A stretch of 64,000 nt of DNA from Geodermatophilus sp. TF02-6 (GTDB lineage Bacteria; Actinomycetota; Actinomycetes; Mycobacteriales; Geodermatophilaceae): positions 150,021 to 214,020 of the forward strand of contig NZ_QOHF01000006.1 of the NCBI RefSeq assembly GCF_003319115.1, given 5' to 3'. The position numbers were made by a program, and so were the translations under genes. Shown here in pieces: positions 49,621 to 59,833 of this stretch (within the stretch, counting starts at the first letter, position 1; each line of letters opens with the position of its first letter). The notes under the pieces are model-generated. The model searched no databases, was not told where the DNA came from, and saw only the letters and a list, made by a program, of their open reading frames with translations.

Positions 49621-52600
49621 ATGATCAGCGCCACCGGCTCGGCCCCGGCGACCCCGGGTCCGGCCTCCGCGGACGACGGCACCCCGCCGGCCGCCACCGA
49701 GCTCGCCGCCCTCGAGGCGGCACGCAACGAGAAGCGCCGGCTGCTGGAACGGGCCGCGCAGGCCGCCCTGGACCCCGGGGCGTCGCTCCCGGTCGGCTGC
49801 ACCGCCGACGACGTCCCCGCCCTGCTGCGGCGCTACTACTGGAGCGAGCCGGCCGACGAGGTCCTCCAGCAGGACCCGGCCGACCTCGCCGCGCTGGCCC
49901 TCGGGCACCTGCGGCTGGCCGAGGTGCGCCCGCAGGGGTCGGCGACGGTGGACGTGCAGGAGCTGCCGTCCCGCCCCGGTGCGCGGGCCCGCTCGATGGT
50001 CCTGGTCGTCACCGACGACATGCCGTTCCTGGTCGACTCCGTCACCGCCGAGGTGCTGCGGCAGGGCTTCCGGATCGAGCACGTCGTCCACCCGGTGCTG
50101 GTGGTCCGCCGGGACGTCACCGGCCGCATCCGGGCCTTCTGCGACAGCGCCGAGGCCGGCGGCTGCGGGCCCGACGCGCTCGCCGAGTCGTGGATGGCCG
50201 TCGTCCTCGACGGCCCGCTGGACGACGAGGCCGCCGGCGACCTGGTCACCGGGCTGCGCACCGTGCTGGCCGACGTCCGGGCCGTGGACGAGGACGCCGG
50301 CCGGATGCGGGCCCGCGCCCTCGAGCTGGCCGACCGGCTCGAGCACGGGGCCGGGCGGGGTGGGGACGGAGCCGCCGCGGTCACCGACCCGGCCGACGAC
50401 CCCGCCGAGGCGGCGGCGCTGCTGCGCTGGCTGACCGACGGCAACTTCGTCTTCCTCGGCGCCCGCGACGTCGACGTGGTGCGGGCGCGGGGTCGGACGA
50501 CGGTCCGCGCGGTGCCCGGCAGCGGGTTGGGCGTGCTGCGCAGCGACGTGGACATGGCGGTCACCCCCGAGGGGACGCCGGCCGCCGGGCTGCTGGCGGT
50601 GACCAAGGCCGACGTCCGCTCGACGGTGCACCGCCGCGCCTGGCTGGACCTGGTCACGGTCACCCTGTCCGCGGGCGACGGCGGGCCGGCCCGCCAGCAC
50701 CGCCTGGTCGGGCTGTTCGCCACCGCGGCCTACGCGCACGGCGTCCGCGAGGCGCCGCTGGTGCGCCGGCGGGTGGCCCAGGTGGTCGAGCGCTCCGGGG
50801 CGCCGGCCGACAGCCACACCGGCAAGGCGCTGCTCGACGTCCTGGAGACCTACCCCCGCGACGAGCTGTTCCAGGTGGGCACCGACGAGCTGCTGCCGGT
50901 GGCGCTGGCGGTGCTGTACCTGCAGGAGCGGCGGCAGACCCGGCTGTTCCTGCGCCGCGACCCCGCCGGCCGGTTCTGGTCGGCGATCGTGTACCTGCCC
51001 CGCGACCGGTACACCACCGAGGTGCGGCTGGCCGTCCAGCAGCTGCTGCTCGAGCGCCTGGGCGGCACCAGCATCGAGTACACCGCCCGGGTCACCGAGT
51101 CGGTGCTGGCCCGGCTGCACTTCGTCGTCCGCCCGCCGGCGACCCGCGGCGCCCCGGCGACGCTGCCCGACGTCGACGTCGACGTCGCGGCGCTGCAGAG
51201 CGAGCTGGCCGCCGTCGTCCGCAGCTGGACCGACGAGCTCGCCGCCGCGCTCGCCGCCCGCTACGGCGCCGACGACGTCGAACGCCGGCTGGCGCGGGTC
51301 GCCGACGCCTTCCCCGCGGCCTACCAGGAGGACTTCCCGGCTCCCGCCGCCGTCGAGGACCTCGAGCGGCTCGACGCCCTCGCGGCGGGGGAGCTGGACC
51401 TGGTGCTGCGCTGGCCCGCGGGTGGCGAACCACGGCTGAGCGTCTACCGGGTGGGGGAGCGGCTGCTGCTCTCCGACGTGCTGCCCATGCTGCAGCACAT
51501 GGGCGTCGAGGTGGTCGACGAGCGGCCCTACGAGATCGACCGGATCGGCGCCCCGCTGGCCTGGATCTACGACTTCGGGCTGGCCGCGCCGGCCGCCGAG
51601 CTGCCGTTCGCCGGCTCGCTGCCCGAGCGGTTCACCGAGGGGCTCGGCGCGGTGTGGCGCGGCGACGCCGAGGACGACGGGCTGGGCGCGCTGGTGCTGC
51701 TGGCCGGGCTCACCTGGCGGCAGGTCACCGTCGTCCGGGCCTACGTGCAGTGGCTGCGGCAGGCCGGGCTGCCCTTCGGCCAGCGGTACGTGGAGACGAC
51801 GCTGGCCGCGCACCCGGAGGTCGTGGCCCGGCTGGTGGCGTTGTTCGAGACCCGCTTCTCGCCGGACCGCGCGGTCGGGCGGGCAGCCCGGACCGAGGAG
51901 CTGGTCGCGTCGCTGCGCGAGGCGATCGGCCAGGTGGCGTCGCTGGACGCCGACCGGGTGCTCACCGCGCTGCTGGCCGCGGTCACCGCCACCGTGCGGA
52001 CGACGTACTACGCAGGCGGCCCGCTGGCGGTCAAGCTGCACCCGGCGTCGGTGCCCGACCTGCCCCAGCCGCGCCCGGCCCGCGAGGTGTGGGTGAGCTC
52101 GCCGCGGGTGATGGGCGTGCACCTGCGCTTCGGCGCGGTCGCCCGCGGCGGGCTGCGCTGGTCCGACCGGCACGAGGACCTGCGCACCGAGGTGCTCGGG
52201 CTGGTCAAGGCGCAGATGGTGAAGAACACCGTCATCGTGCCGACCGGCGCCAAGGGCGGGTTCGTCGTCCGCCGGCCGCCCTCCGACGGGTCGCGGGACG
52301 CCGTCCTGGCCGAGGGCCGGGCCTGCTACCGGCTGTTCGTCGGCGCGCTGCTGTCGCTGACGGACGACCTGGTGGACGGCGCGGTGGTCCCGCCCGAGCG
52401 GGTGGTCCGCCACGACGGCGACGACACCTACCTGGTGGTCGCCGCGGACAAGGGGACGGCGACCTTCTCCGACCTGGCCAACGCCGTCGCCCTCGAGCGC
52501 GGCTACTGGTTGGGCGACGCCTTCGCCTCCGGGGGGTCGGTCGGCTACGACCACAAGGCCATGGGCATCACCGCCCGCGGCGCCTGGGAGTCGGTGACCC

Positions 52601-54564
52601 GCCACTTCCGCGAGCTCGGCGTCGACGTGCAGAGCGAGGACTTCACGGTCGTCGGCATCGGCGACATGTCCGGCGACGTGTTCGGCAACGGGATGCTGCT
52701 GTCCGAGCACATCCGGCTGGTCGCCGCCTTCGACCACCGGCACGTCTTCGTCGACCCCGCACCCGACGCGCGCACCTCCTACGCCGAGCGCCGCCGGCTG
52801 TTCGACCTGCCCCGCTCCTCCTGGGCCGACTACGACCCCGCGCTGATCAGCCCCGGCGGCGGGGTGTGGCCGCGGACGGCGAAGGCGGTCGGAGTCAGCG
52901 AGCCGATGCGCACCGCGCTCGGGCTGCCCGGGGACGTGGTGGCGCTGTCGGGGGTGGAGCTGGTCCGCGCCGTCCTGCTGGCCCCGGTGGACCTGCTGTT
53001 CAACGGCGGGATCGGCACCTACGTGAAGGCCGCGTCGGAGAGCTCCCTGGACGTGGGGGACAAGGCCAACGACGCCGTCCGGGTCGACGGGCGCGACCTG
53101 CGGGTGCGGGTGGTGGGCGAGGGCGGCAACCTCGGGCTCACCCAGCGCGGCCGGGTGGAGTACGCGCTGGCCGGCGGGCGGGTCAACACCGACGCCATCG
53201 ACAACTCCGCGGGTGTGGACACCTCCGACCACGAGGTGAACATCAAGATCGCGCTGAACCGGGTGGAGGAGTCCGGCGAGCTGGACGCCGCGGGCCGGGC
53301 CGCGCTGCTGTACGACATGACCGGCGAGGTGGCGGCCGCCGTCCTCACCGACAACCACGCCCAGAACGCGACGCTGGCCGTGGAGGTGGCCTCGGCGCGC
53401 AGCCTGCTCGACGCGCACGCCCGCTTCCTGCGGCACCTGGAGCGCACCGGCCGGCTGGTGCGCAGCGTGGAGGCCCTGCCCGACGACCGGGCGCTGGTCG
53501 AGCGGCGGCGGGACGGGCACGCGCTGACCAGCCCGGAGCTGTCGGTGCTGCTGGCCTACGCCAAGCTCGAGACCGGGGACGCCGTCCTGTCCTCGCCCCT
53601 GCCCGACGACCCGGCGCTCGAGGAGCTGCTGGTCGGTTACTTCCCGACCGAGCTGCGCCGGCGCTTCCCCCCGGCGGTCACCGGCCACCCGCTGCGGCGG
53701 GAGATCGTCGCCACCGCGCTGACCAACCGGGCGGTCAACGTCGCCGGGGTGACCGGGCTGTTCCGGCTGGTCGAGGAGACCGGGGTGACCCTGGCCGGGG
53801 TGGTGCGGGCGCACGCGGTGGCCCGGGCCGTGTTCGCGGTGGACCGGCTGTGGGACGCCGTCCGCCCGCTGGACAACCGCGTGCCCGCGGCCACCCAGGA
53901 CGAGCTGCGCACCGAGGTCACCCGGCTGGCCGAGCGGGCGGCGCGGTGGCTGCTGGCCCTGCCCGAGCTGGCCGCGGACGAGGCTCCGCCGATCGGCACC
54001 GTCGTCGCCCGGTTCGCCGCCCCGGTGGCCGCGGTGCGGGCCGACCTGCCGACGTGGCTGCTCGGCGCGGAGGCCGCGGCGTACACCGAGCGGGGAACCC
54101 GGCTGCGGCAGCTCGGGGTCCCGGGGGAGCTGGCCGCCGAGGTCGCCGCCGCGCCGCTGCTGCCGGCCGCCCTCGACCTGGCCGTCGTCGTCGAGCGCAC
54201 CGGCGCTCCGATCGAGCTGGCCGGCCGGGTGCACCAGGCCCTGGCCGAGCGGCTGGCGCTGGTGCCGCTGCGCGAGCAGGTCACCGCGCTGCCCCGGGAC
54301 CGGCGCTGGCCGTCGATGGCCCGGGCCGCCCTGCGCGACGACCTGGCGAGGGAGCAGGCGGCGCTCACCGCGGAGGTGCTCGCCGGCCGGCGCAGCGACA
54401 CCGAGGACGCCGGCGAGCTCGTGGCCCGGTGGGTGGACTGCTGGGACGGCACGCAGCAGCGGGCGGCGGCGCAGCTGGTCGACCTCGCCGCGGGGGACCG
54501 TCAGGACCTGGCAGAGCTGCTGGTCGCCGTCCGGACCCTGCGCGGCCTGCGCCGCCGCACCTGA
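49621..54564 (+). CDS. gdhB: NAD-specific glutamate dehydrogenase, large (180-kDa) type
   Basis: The 1647-residue protein belongs to the L-GDH_180 family first described in Streptomyces clavuligerus, which oxidises glutamate to 2-oxoglutarate and ammonia with NAD. The N-terminal third holds ACT-like regulatory segments (MVLVVTDDMPFLVDSVTAEV), the centre carries HLRFGAVARGGLRWSDRHEDLRTEVLGL and the catalytic-lysine loop VPTGAKGGFV. The dinucleotide-binding part follows with GIGDMSGDVFGNGML and FNGGIGTYVK. The length is normal for the family (about 1600-1650). It is transcribed alone, from a leaderless promoter, and is followed by two hairpins. Confidence 0.95.
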   Translation: MISATGSAPATPGPASADDGTPPAATELAALEAARNEKRRLLERAAQAALDPGASLPVGCTADDVPALLRRYYWSEPADEVLQQDPADLAALALGHLRLAEVRPQGSATVDVQELPSRPGARARSMVLVVTDDMPFLVDSVTAEVLRQGFRIEHVVHPVLVVRRDVTGRIRAFCDSAEAGGCGPDALAESWMAVVLDGPLDDEAAGDLVTGLRTVLADVRAVDEDAGRMRARALELADRLEHGAGRGGDGAAAVTDPADDPAEAAALLRWLTDGNFVFLGARDVDVVRARGRTTVRAVPGSGLGVLRSDVDMAVTPEGTPAAGLLAVTKADVRSTVHRRAWLDLVTVTLSAGDGGPARQHRLVGLFATAAYAHGVREAPLVRRRVAQVVERSGAPADSHTGKALLDVLETYPRDELFQVGTDELLPVALAVLYLQERRQTRLFLRRDPAGRFWSAIVYLPRDRYTTEVRLAVQQLLLERLGGTSIEYTARVTESVLARLHFVVRPPATRGAPATLPDVDVDVAALQSELAAVVRSWTDELAAALAARYGADDVERRLARVADAFPAAYQEDFPAPAAVEDLERLDALAAGELDLVLRWPAGGEPRLSVYRVGERLLLSDVLPMLQHMGVEVVDERPYEIDRIGAPLAWIYDFGLAAPAAELPFAGSLPERFTEGLGAVWRGDAEDDGLGALVLLAGLTWRQVTVVRAYVQWLRQAGLPFGQRYVETTLAAHPEVVARLVALFETRFSPDRAVGRAARTEELVASLREAIGQVASLDADRVLTALLAAVTATVRTTYYAGGPLAVKLHPASVPDLPQPRPAREVWVSSPRVMGVHLRFGAVARGGLRWSDRHEDLRTEVLGLVKAQMVKNTVIVPTGAKGGFVVRRPPSDGSRDAVLAEGRACYRLFVGALLSLTDDLVDGAVVPPERVVRHDGDDTYLVVAADKGTATFSDLANAVALERGYWLGDAFASGGSVGYDHKAMGITARGAWESVTRHFRELGVDVQSEDFTVVGIGDMSGDVFGNGMLLSEHIRLVAAFDHRHVFVDPAPDARTSYAERRRLFDLPRSSWADYDPALISPGGGVWPRTAKAVGVSEPMRTALGLPGDVVALSGVELVRAVLLAPVDLLFNGGIGTYVKAASESSLDVGDKANDAVRVDGRDLRVRVVGEGGNLGLTQRGRVEYALAGGRVNTDAIDNSAGVDTSDHEVNIKIALNRVEESGELDAAGRAALLYDMTGEVAAAVLTDNHAQNATLAVEVASARSLLDAHARFLRHLERTGRLVRSVEALPDDRALVERRRDGHALTSPELSVLLAYAKLETGDAVLSSPLPDDPALEELLVGYFPTELRRRFPPAVTGHPLRREIVATALTNRAVNVAGVTGLFRLVEETGVTLAGVVRAHAVARAVFAVDRLWDAVRPLDNRVPAATQDELRTEVTRLAERAARWLLALPELAADEAPPIGTVVARFAAPVAAVRADLPTWLLGAEAAAYTERGTRLRQLGVPGELAAEVAAAPLLPAALDLAVVVERTGAPIELAGRVHQALAERLALVPLREQVTALPRDRRWPSMARAALRDDLAREQAALTAEVLAGRRSDTEDAGELVARWVDCWDGTQQRAAAQLVDLAAGDRQDLAELLVAVRTLRGLRRRT

Positions 54565-54589
54565 CCCGCCGCCGCCGCTGCCGTGCCGG

Positions 54590-54645
54590 ATGATCAGGTG
54601 AGCTGATCATGCTGCCTCCGAGCTCATCGTTGACGGTGAGCTCGG
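54590..54645 (+). terminator. Two hairpins after the NAD-GDH gene
   Basis: ATGATCAG and CTGATCAT flank a 5-nt loop, and CCGAGCTCA and TGAGCTCGG flank a 10-nt loop in which CGT and ACG can also pair. They lie 25-80 bp after the stop codon and before a convergent gene end. The first resembles the core of the family 3 palindrome. Confidence 0.55.
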
Positions 54646-54725
54646 ACGCGCCACGGTGAGCCAGGACGGCGGTCGAGCCTCGTCTATGGCTTTCTAGCCC
54701 TGGCCCTAGAGAGCCGCAGGCGGCG

Positions 54726-56147
54726 TCACAGGGGCGGACGGCGCTCGCCGAAGCGGGTGGCCTGCTCGAACGCGTGCCCGACCTCGAGCACCCGCCGGTC
54801 GGCCCGCGGCGCGGCGACCACCTGCAGGCCGACCGGCAGGCCGTCGTCGGTGAACCCGCCCGGCACCGACAGCGCCGGGCACCCGGTGGGCGTGAGGAGC
54901 GTGCAGGCGCGCATCCACTCCAGGTAGTTCTCCATCGACTCCCCGCCGATCTCGGTCGGGTACTCCTGCTCGACCGGGAACGGCAGCACCTGGGTGGTGG
55001 GCGCCAGCAGGACGTCGTAGCCGTCGAAGAAGCCCACCACCCGCTCGTACAGGGCCGTGTGCGCGGACTCGGCGCGGGCGATGTCGGCGCCGGTGAGCTT
55101 GGCGCCCATCTCGGCGTTCCAGCGGATCGACTCCTTCACCTGGTCCGGGTGCCGCCGGGCCAGCTCGGTGTAGGCCGCGTCGAACAGCCAGGCCCGCAGC
55201 GTGCCGAAGACGTCGTCGGCGCCGGAGAGGTCCGGGCAGTCGGGCTCCACGGCGGCGCCGAGCTCTTCGAACACCCCCACGGACTCCGCGAGCACCGCGG
55301 TGATCGCCGGGTCCACCCGCACCCGCCCGCCGAGGTCCGGCGCCCAGGCCACCCGCAGGCCGTCGAGCCGGTCCGGCAGCGGCGCGGCGAACGGGCCACC
55401 CGGGTCGCCCAGCGAGATCGGGACCCGCGGGTCCGGCCCGGCCAGCACCGACAGGGACAGCGCGACGTCGGCCACCGTGCGCCCCATCGGGCCCTGCACG
55501 GACAGCTGCGACCAAGCCATCTCCGCCGGCCACGTCGGCACCCGGCCCGGGGTCGGCCGCAGCCCGACGACGTTGCAGAAGGCGGCTGGGTTGCGCAGCG
55601 AGCCGCCCATGTCGCTGCCCTCGGCCACCGGCACGAAGCCCGCGGCCAGCGCCGCGGCCGCGCCGCCGCTGGACCCCCCGGCCGACAGCCCGTGACGGTA
55701 TGGGTTGGAGGTCGCCCCGAACAGGCTGTTGAAGGTGTGCGAGCCGGCGGCGAACTCGGGCACGTTGGTCTTCCCGAGCCGCACCGTCCCGGCCGCCCGC
55801 AGCCGGGCCACGACCAGCTCGTCGTCCGCCGGTACCGTCCGCGCGTGCAGGGGTGAGCCCCAGGTGGTGCGCATGCCGCCGGTGACGTGGGTGTCCTTGT
55901 GCGCCACCGGCAGCCCGTGCAGCGGGCCCACCTCGTCGCCCGCGGCCAGCGCGGCGTCGGCGGCGTCGGCCGCGGCGCGGGCGCCCTCGGCGTCCAGCGT
56001 GACGACCGCGTTCACCTGCGGGTCGAGCCGCTCGATGCGGTTCAGGCAGGCGTCGGTCAGCTCACGCGCGGACAGCTGCCGGGAGCGGATCAGCGCGGCC
56101 AGCTCGGTGGCCGGCCTGAGGCAGAGCTCGTCGGGAGTGTCGGTCAC
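54726..56147 (-). CDS. Amidase-signature-family hydrolase
   Basis: The 473-residue protein is an amidase-signature enzyme. The Ser-cisSer-Lys triad is visible: Lys in [14 protein letters not shown] (about residue 80), the [14 protein letters not shown] block (about 155), and the nucleophile region [23 protein letters not shown]. The C-terminus [31 protein letters not shown] is typical. It hydrolyses an amide bond in a small substrate; GatA is unlikely because no gatB or gatC is present. TAACCT lies 6 nt before the GTG, again suggesting a leaderless start. A repeat block separates it from the upstream phosphatase gene. Confidence 0.9.
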   Translation of the reverse strand: MTDTPDELCLRPATELAALIRSRQLSARELTDACLNRIERLDPQVNAVVTLDAEGARAAADAADAALAAGDEVGPLHGLPVAHKDTHVTGGMRTTWGSPLHARTVPADDELVVARLRAAGTVRLGKTNVPEFAAGSHTFNSLFGATSNPYRHGLSAGGSSGGAAAALAAGFVPVAEGSDMGGSLRNPAAFCNVVGLRPTPGRVPTWPAEMAWSQLSVQGPMGRTVADVALSLSVLAGPDPRVPISLGDPGGPFAAPLPDRLDGLRVAWAPDLGGRVRVDPAITAVLAESVGVFEELGAAVEPDCPDLSGADDVFGTLRAWLFDAAYTELARRHPDQVKESIRWNAEMGAKLTGADIARAESAHTALYERVVGFFDGYDVLLAPTTQVLPFPVEQEYPTEIGGESMENYLEWMRACTLLTPTGCPALSVPGGFTDDGLPVGLQVVAAPRADRRVLEVGHAFEQATRFGERRPPL

Positions 56148-56510
56148 CCGAGGAGGTTAGCCATGCGATGACACCGTCGTCCTACCGGACGACATCGCGG
56201 CCACGTGCCGTCCCCGACCTGCGCTGAGCCCCACACTCTCGTCCCTGCTCGGGGGAGCCTCCGGCCCCCCACTCCCAGGGACCGCCCCCGCGGCCACGTG
56301 CCGTCCCCGACCTGCGCTGAGCCCCACACTCTCGTCCCTGCTCGGGGGAGCCTCCGGCCCCCCACTCCCAGGGACCGTTCCCGCGGCCACGTGCCCTCCC
56401 TCGGCTGCGCGGAGCCCATCTCGCCCTTCCTCGGGGAGACCACCGGGCCCCCGCTCGTCAGGACGACATCGCGATGACACCGTCGGCGCACCACCGCGGG
56501 CACCGACGGG
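56148..56510. repeat. Three 93-bp tandem repeats with flanking direct repeats
   Basis: Copies at 56196-56288 and 56289-56381 are nearly identical (start CGCGGCCACGTGCCG), and a third from 56382 is degenerate. GCGATGACACCGTCG occurs at 56165-56179 and 56471-56485 and GGACGACATCGCG at 56187-56199 and 56461-56473, so both short sequences bracket the block. The unit is a multiple of three and leaves reading frames open, but no start, ribosome site or known domain supports a gene. The -10 of the amidase gene (TAACCT, reverse strand) is at its left edge. Confidence 0.85.
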
Positions 56511-59114
56511 TCAGGTGGCGGGGTCGCCCGCCAAGACGTCCGGGACGTCGTTGGGGCCGGCCTCGGCCGGGCGCGGCCGGTCCTGCCGGTGCAGCCGGAC
56601 GGCGACCAGCGCGACGTCGTCCTCCGGTCGGCCGTCGACCAGCCGCTCGAGCACCTCGTCGAGCAGCTCCTGCAGCGGCCGGTCGGCCAGCTCGGCGAGG
56701 GCCTCGCGCAGCCGCAGCAGCCCGGCGTCGAGGTCGGCGTCGCGCCGCTCGACGAGGCCGTCGGTGAACAGCAGCACCGTCGCGTCGCGGTCGAGGGTCA
56801 CCACCGACTCCTGCCGCCGGACCTCGGGGTCGACGCCGAGCAGCAGGTCGGCCTTCCAGGCGGCCAGCTCCGCGACGCTGCCGTCGCCGTTGATGACCAG
56901 CGGCGGCAGGTGCCCGGCGTTCGCCCAGCGCATCCGGGTGATCCCGCGCGCCCGCTCCTCCTCGGTCTGCTCGAAGCGGGCCACCGCGGCGGTCGCCATC
57001 ACCCGGGTCTGCAGCACCGCCATGGAGGCGTCCAGGCCGCGCAGCACCTCCACCGGCGCTGCGTCGCTGTAGGTGGCGATACCGCGCAGCAGCCCGCGCA
57101 GCTGGCCCATGGCCGCCGCGGCCTCGGTGTCGTGGCCGACGACGTCGCCGATCACCAGCATCGTGGCCCCGTTGGGCTGCATGAACGCGTCGTACCAGTC
57201 GCCCCCGACCCGGGCGGCCTCGGCGGCGGGCAGGTAGCGGACGACGATCTCGGCGTGGTCGGGCTCGGGGGGCTCGGTGAGCAGGCTGCGCTGCAGGCCC
57301 TCGGCCAGCTGCTGCTGCTGGGCGTAGAGCCGGGCGTTGTCCAGCGCCAGCCCCGCGCGGTCGGCGACGTCCTGCGCGGTGGCGAGGTCCTCCCGCGACA
57401 CCGCCTCCCCGCGACCGGAGTAGAGGGTCAGCACGCCGAGCGTGCGCCCCCGGCCGCGCAGCGGCAGGCAGACCGCCGACCCGGGCGCCAGCACGCCCAG
57501 CAGGTCGCGCGCCTCGCCCGGCGGCAGCAGCGCGGTGACCTCGTCCGCCGGGGCCCGCACCGTCTCCCCGGACAGCAGCGCCCGGGCCACCGGCGAGGTG
57601 GCCGGCATGGCGTCCAGGCGGACGGCGGCGTAGCGCTCGACCAGCGCCCGGGCGGCGGGGTCGGGGTGCCACCAGCCGACGTCGCGGGCGCGTCCCTCGG
57701 CGTCGACCACGGTGACGATGCCCCACTGCGCCAGCGCCGGGACGACCAGCCGCGGGAGGTGGCTGGTCGCGGTCTGCGCGTCCAGCGTGCCGGCGAGCTC
57801 GGCGCTCACCTGGGCCAGCAGGGCCAGCCGCTGCGCCGAGCGCTCGGCGCGGTCCCGAGCGTGCTTGCGCTCGGTGACCTCGATGAAGTAGACCGACAGG
57901 CCCTCGGGGCTGGGCCAGGCACGCAGCTCGTACCAGCCGTCGAGCGGGGCGGGGTAGTGGGCGTCGAAGTTGACCGGCTGCCCGGTCCGGACGGCGCTGC
58001 GGTAACCCTCCTCGAAGACGCCGCCGACCGTCGCCGGGAACGCCGTCCAGATCACCTCGCCGAGCAGCTCCTCGCGGCTGCGCCCCAGCAACCGTTCGGC
58101 CTCGGCGTTGACGTGGGTGAACCGCCAGTCGTGGTCGAGGGAGTAGAAGCCGGCGGGCATGGCCTCGAGGACCCGGGTGACGCGGACGTCGCCGCTGCGG
58201 TCCTCGGTGGTGTCGTAGGCCGCGCCCAGGATGCGGGCGGCGGCGCCGTCCATCCCGGCCAGCGCCCGGCCGCGTGCGGTCACCCAGCGCGTTCCGCCGT
58301 CCGGGTGGACGACGCGGTACTCGGCCTCGTACTCGCCGCAGGTCTCGATGCAGGCGCGCAGCGCCTCGCCGACCCGGGGCAGGTCGTCGGGGTGCAGGCG
58401 CCGGTTGAACGCCTCGATCGTGCCGTCGAACTCCTCGGCGGTGTAGCCGAACACGGCCATCAGCGGCTCGTCCCAGACCAGCTCGCCGGTGCGCAGGTCC
58501 CAGTCGAAGGTGCCCACCCGGCCGGCCTCCATCGCCAGCCGCCAGCGCAGGTGCTGGCGCTCGTACTCACCGGTCAGCGCCGCGTACTCGAGTTCGGTGA
58601 CCACCGAGGCGGCCAGCTGGCGCAGCGTCGCGACGTCGGTCTCCGACCACTCGCGCGGCGCCGGGTCGAACACGCACAGGGAGCCGACGACGTGCCCCTC
58701 GCTGTCGGCGAGCGGGACGCCGAGGTAGGAGCCGACCGCGCCGGTGACCACCGGCGGCAGGGAGCCGACCCGCTCGTCGGCGCGGGCGTCGGGGATGACG
58801 ACGACGTCGTCCGAGGCGGCCGACAGCGTGCACGGCGTGTCGGTCAGCCTCGTCTCGCCGTCGGCGTGGCCCGGGAGCAGGCCGACCGCGCCACCGATCG
58901 TCGCGACGTCGTCGAGCACCGAGATCTGCCCCGCCCGCGTGCCCAGCAGCCGGGCGGCCAGCTCCACCAGGCGGTCGAGGGCCGGGGTGCCGCGCTGGGC
59001 GGCCCGCAGCCGACGGGCCGCGCGGACGCGGGCGGGGTCGTTGCGCAGCTCCTCCGCCGCCAGGGTGACGTCGGCCGTGCGGACGGCACCGAGCCGTCGC
59101 GGGGATCCCTCCAC
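56511..59114 (-). CDS. GAF-PAS-PAS-GAF-PP2C (SpoIIE-type) sensor phosphatase
   Basis: The 867-residue soluble protein is a multi-sensor serine phosphatase of the RsbU/SpoIIE class. An N-terminal GAF-like domain (about 35-180: LVELAARLLGTRAGQISVLDD, GSYLGVPLADSEGHVVGSLCVFD) is followed by two PAS domains (DWDLRTGELVWDEPLMAVFGY and EAMPAGFYSLDHDWRFTHVN). A second GAF (about 435-590) and the PP2C domain (ARVGGDWYDAF and IGDVVGHDTEAA with metal Asp residues, WANAGHLPPL, FTDGLVERRD, EDDVALVAVRL) complete it. Partners are usually anti-anti-sigma factors; the RsbW-like ATPase at 43.8 kb is one candidate pathway member. GAGAGGA supports the GTG at 59114; a GTG 78 nt upstream is the alternative. Confidence 0.9.
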   Translation of the reverse strand: MEGSPRRLGAVRTADVTLAAEELRNDPARVRAARRLRAAQRGTPALDRLVELAARLLGTRAGQISVLDDVATIGGAVGLLPGHADGETRLTDTPCTLSAASDDVVVIPDARADERVGSLPPVVTGAVGSYLGVPLADSEGHVVGSLCVFDPAPREWSETDVATLRQLAASVVTELEYAALTGEYERQHLRWRLAMEAGRVGTFDWDLRTGELVWDEPLMAVFGYTAEEFDGTIEAFNRRLHPDDLPRVGEALRACIETCGEYEAEYRVVHPDGGTRWVTARGRALAGMDGAAARILGAAYDTTEDRSGDVRVTRVLEAMPAGFYSLDHDWRFTHVNAEAERLLGRSREELLGEVIWTAFPATVGGVFEEGYRSAVRTGQPVNFDAHYPAPLDGWYELRAWPSPEGLSVYFIEVTERKHARDRAERSAQRLALLAQVSAELAGTLDAQTATSHLPRLVVPALAQWGIVTVVDAEGRARDVGWWHPDPAARALVERYAAVRLDAMPATSPVARALLSGETVRAPADEVTALLPPGEARDLLGVLAPGSAVCLPLRGRGRTLGVLTLYSGRGEAVSREDLATAQDVADRAGLALDNARLYAQQQQLAEGLQRSLLTEPPEPDHAEIVVRYLPAAEAARVGGDWYDAFMQPNGATMLVIGDVVGHDTEAAAAMGQLRGLLRGIATYSDAAPVEVLRGLDASMAVLQTRVMATAAVARFEQTEEERARGITRMRWANAGHLPPLVINGDGSVAELAAWKADLLLGVDPEVRRQESVVTLDRDATVLLFTDGLVERRDADLDAGLLRLREALAELADRPLQELLDEVLERLVDGRPEDDVALVAVRLHRQDRPRPAEAGPNDVPDVLAGDPAT

Positions 59115-59263
59115 CGGTTCCTCTCCGTCGTCGACACACGGCCGCGGCGTGTGCCCGCCGGTCAGCCCCGCTGTTCGAGCCTCGCGTGTCACCGCAGGTT
59201 ATGCCACGGTTGGTCGGTCGCGGGCGACCGAGCCGATCCGGACCACCGTGGCGACGGCACCGC

Positions 59264-59663
59264 TCACCGGGCCGCCCGCGGCGCGGGGACGACGAGGGTC
59301 AGCGCCGTCCCGCCGTCGTGTTCCACGTGCAACCCCGCCCGCCGCCGGTCGGCCCGCGCGCGCTGGGCGCGGGTCAGCGAGCGCACGTCGAGCGCGTCGT
59401 GGAGGACGCCGGCGTGGCGCTCGAGGACGGGCAGGGTCGGGCCGGTGCCGCAGGGCGGCGTTGCGCGCGACCTCGTCGTCCTGCCGCTCGGACAGGCCCA
59501 GGGCGGCGCGGGACGCCGGCGCGTCGGCGGCCAGGTCGACCAGCGTCCGCACCAGCTCGGCCCGGACTGCGGTGAGCGCGGGGGAGGAGAGGGCGGCCAG
59601 GTCGAGCGGAACGCCGTCCCCACCGACGGCCTTGGTCTCCGACGGCGGCAGCAGTACGAACAC
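59264..59663 (-). pseudogene. yaaA: yaaA (peroxide-stress protein) remnant, frameshifted and truncated
   Basis: The first frame reads VFVLLPPSETKAVGGDGVPLDL and continues to DDEVARNAALR, exactly the N-terminal half of YaaA. At about 59447-59455 the similarity jumps to another frame (TGPTLPVLERHAGVLHDALDVRSLTRAQRARADRR), implying a one-base indel. The remaining half of the usual 250-residue protein is missing, replaced by a short tail ending GGTALTLVVPAPRAAR. TAGCGT precedes the GTG by 8 nt, so the promoter may still be active. YaaA normally limits iron-driven oxidative damage; this copy is very probably non-functional. Confidence 0.75.
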
Positions 59664-59833
59664 GAGTAAACACGCTACGTGGTCACAGGCCGTTGCGGGA
59701 GGGTGGTTCGATCCCCATCCGGGAGCAGTTGTGTCGTGCACGACACACTTGCGGTCCGCGCCGACCGGCGTGGGGAGAGGGGAACGCGACCGGCCCAGCC
59801 GACAGCCGGCCATGGACCACGAGGAGGAGCGCT

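Noticed and set aside
49327..54234. A 1635-codon open frame antisense to the NAD-GDH gene
   Set aside because: It is a by-product of the high GC third-position bias; the sense strand has full family similarity and the antisense peptide is compositionally biased with no domain.
56196..56460. CRISPR-like array
   Set aside because: The units are contiguous 93-bp copies without spacers and no cas genes are near.
59695..59735. tRNA-like GGTTCGATCCCC segment
   Set aside because: Flanking bases do not form a T stem, acceptor stem or cloverleaf, so it is probably chance.
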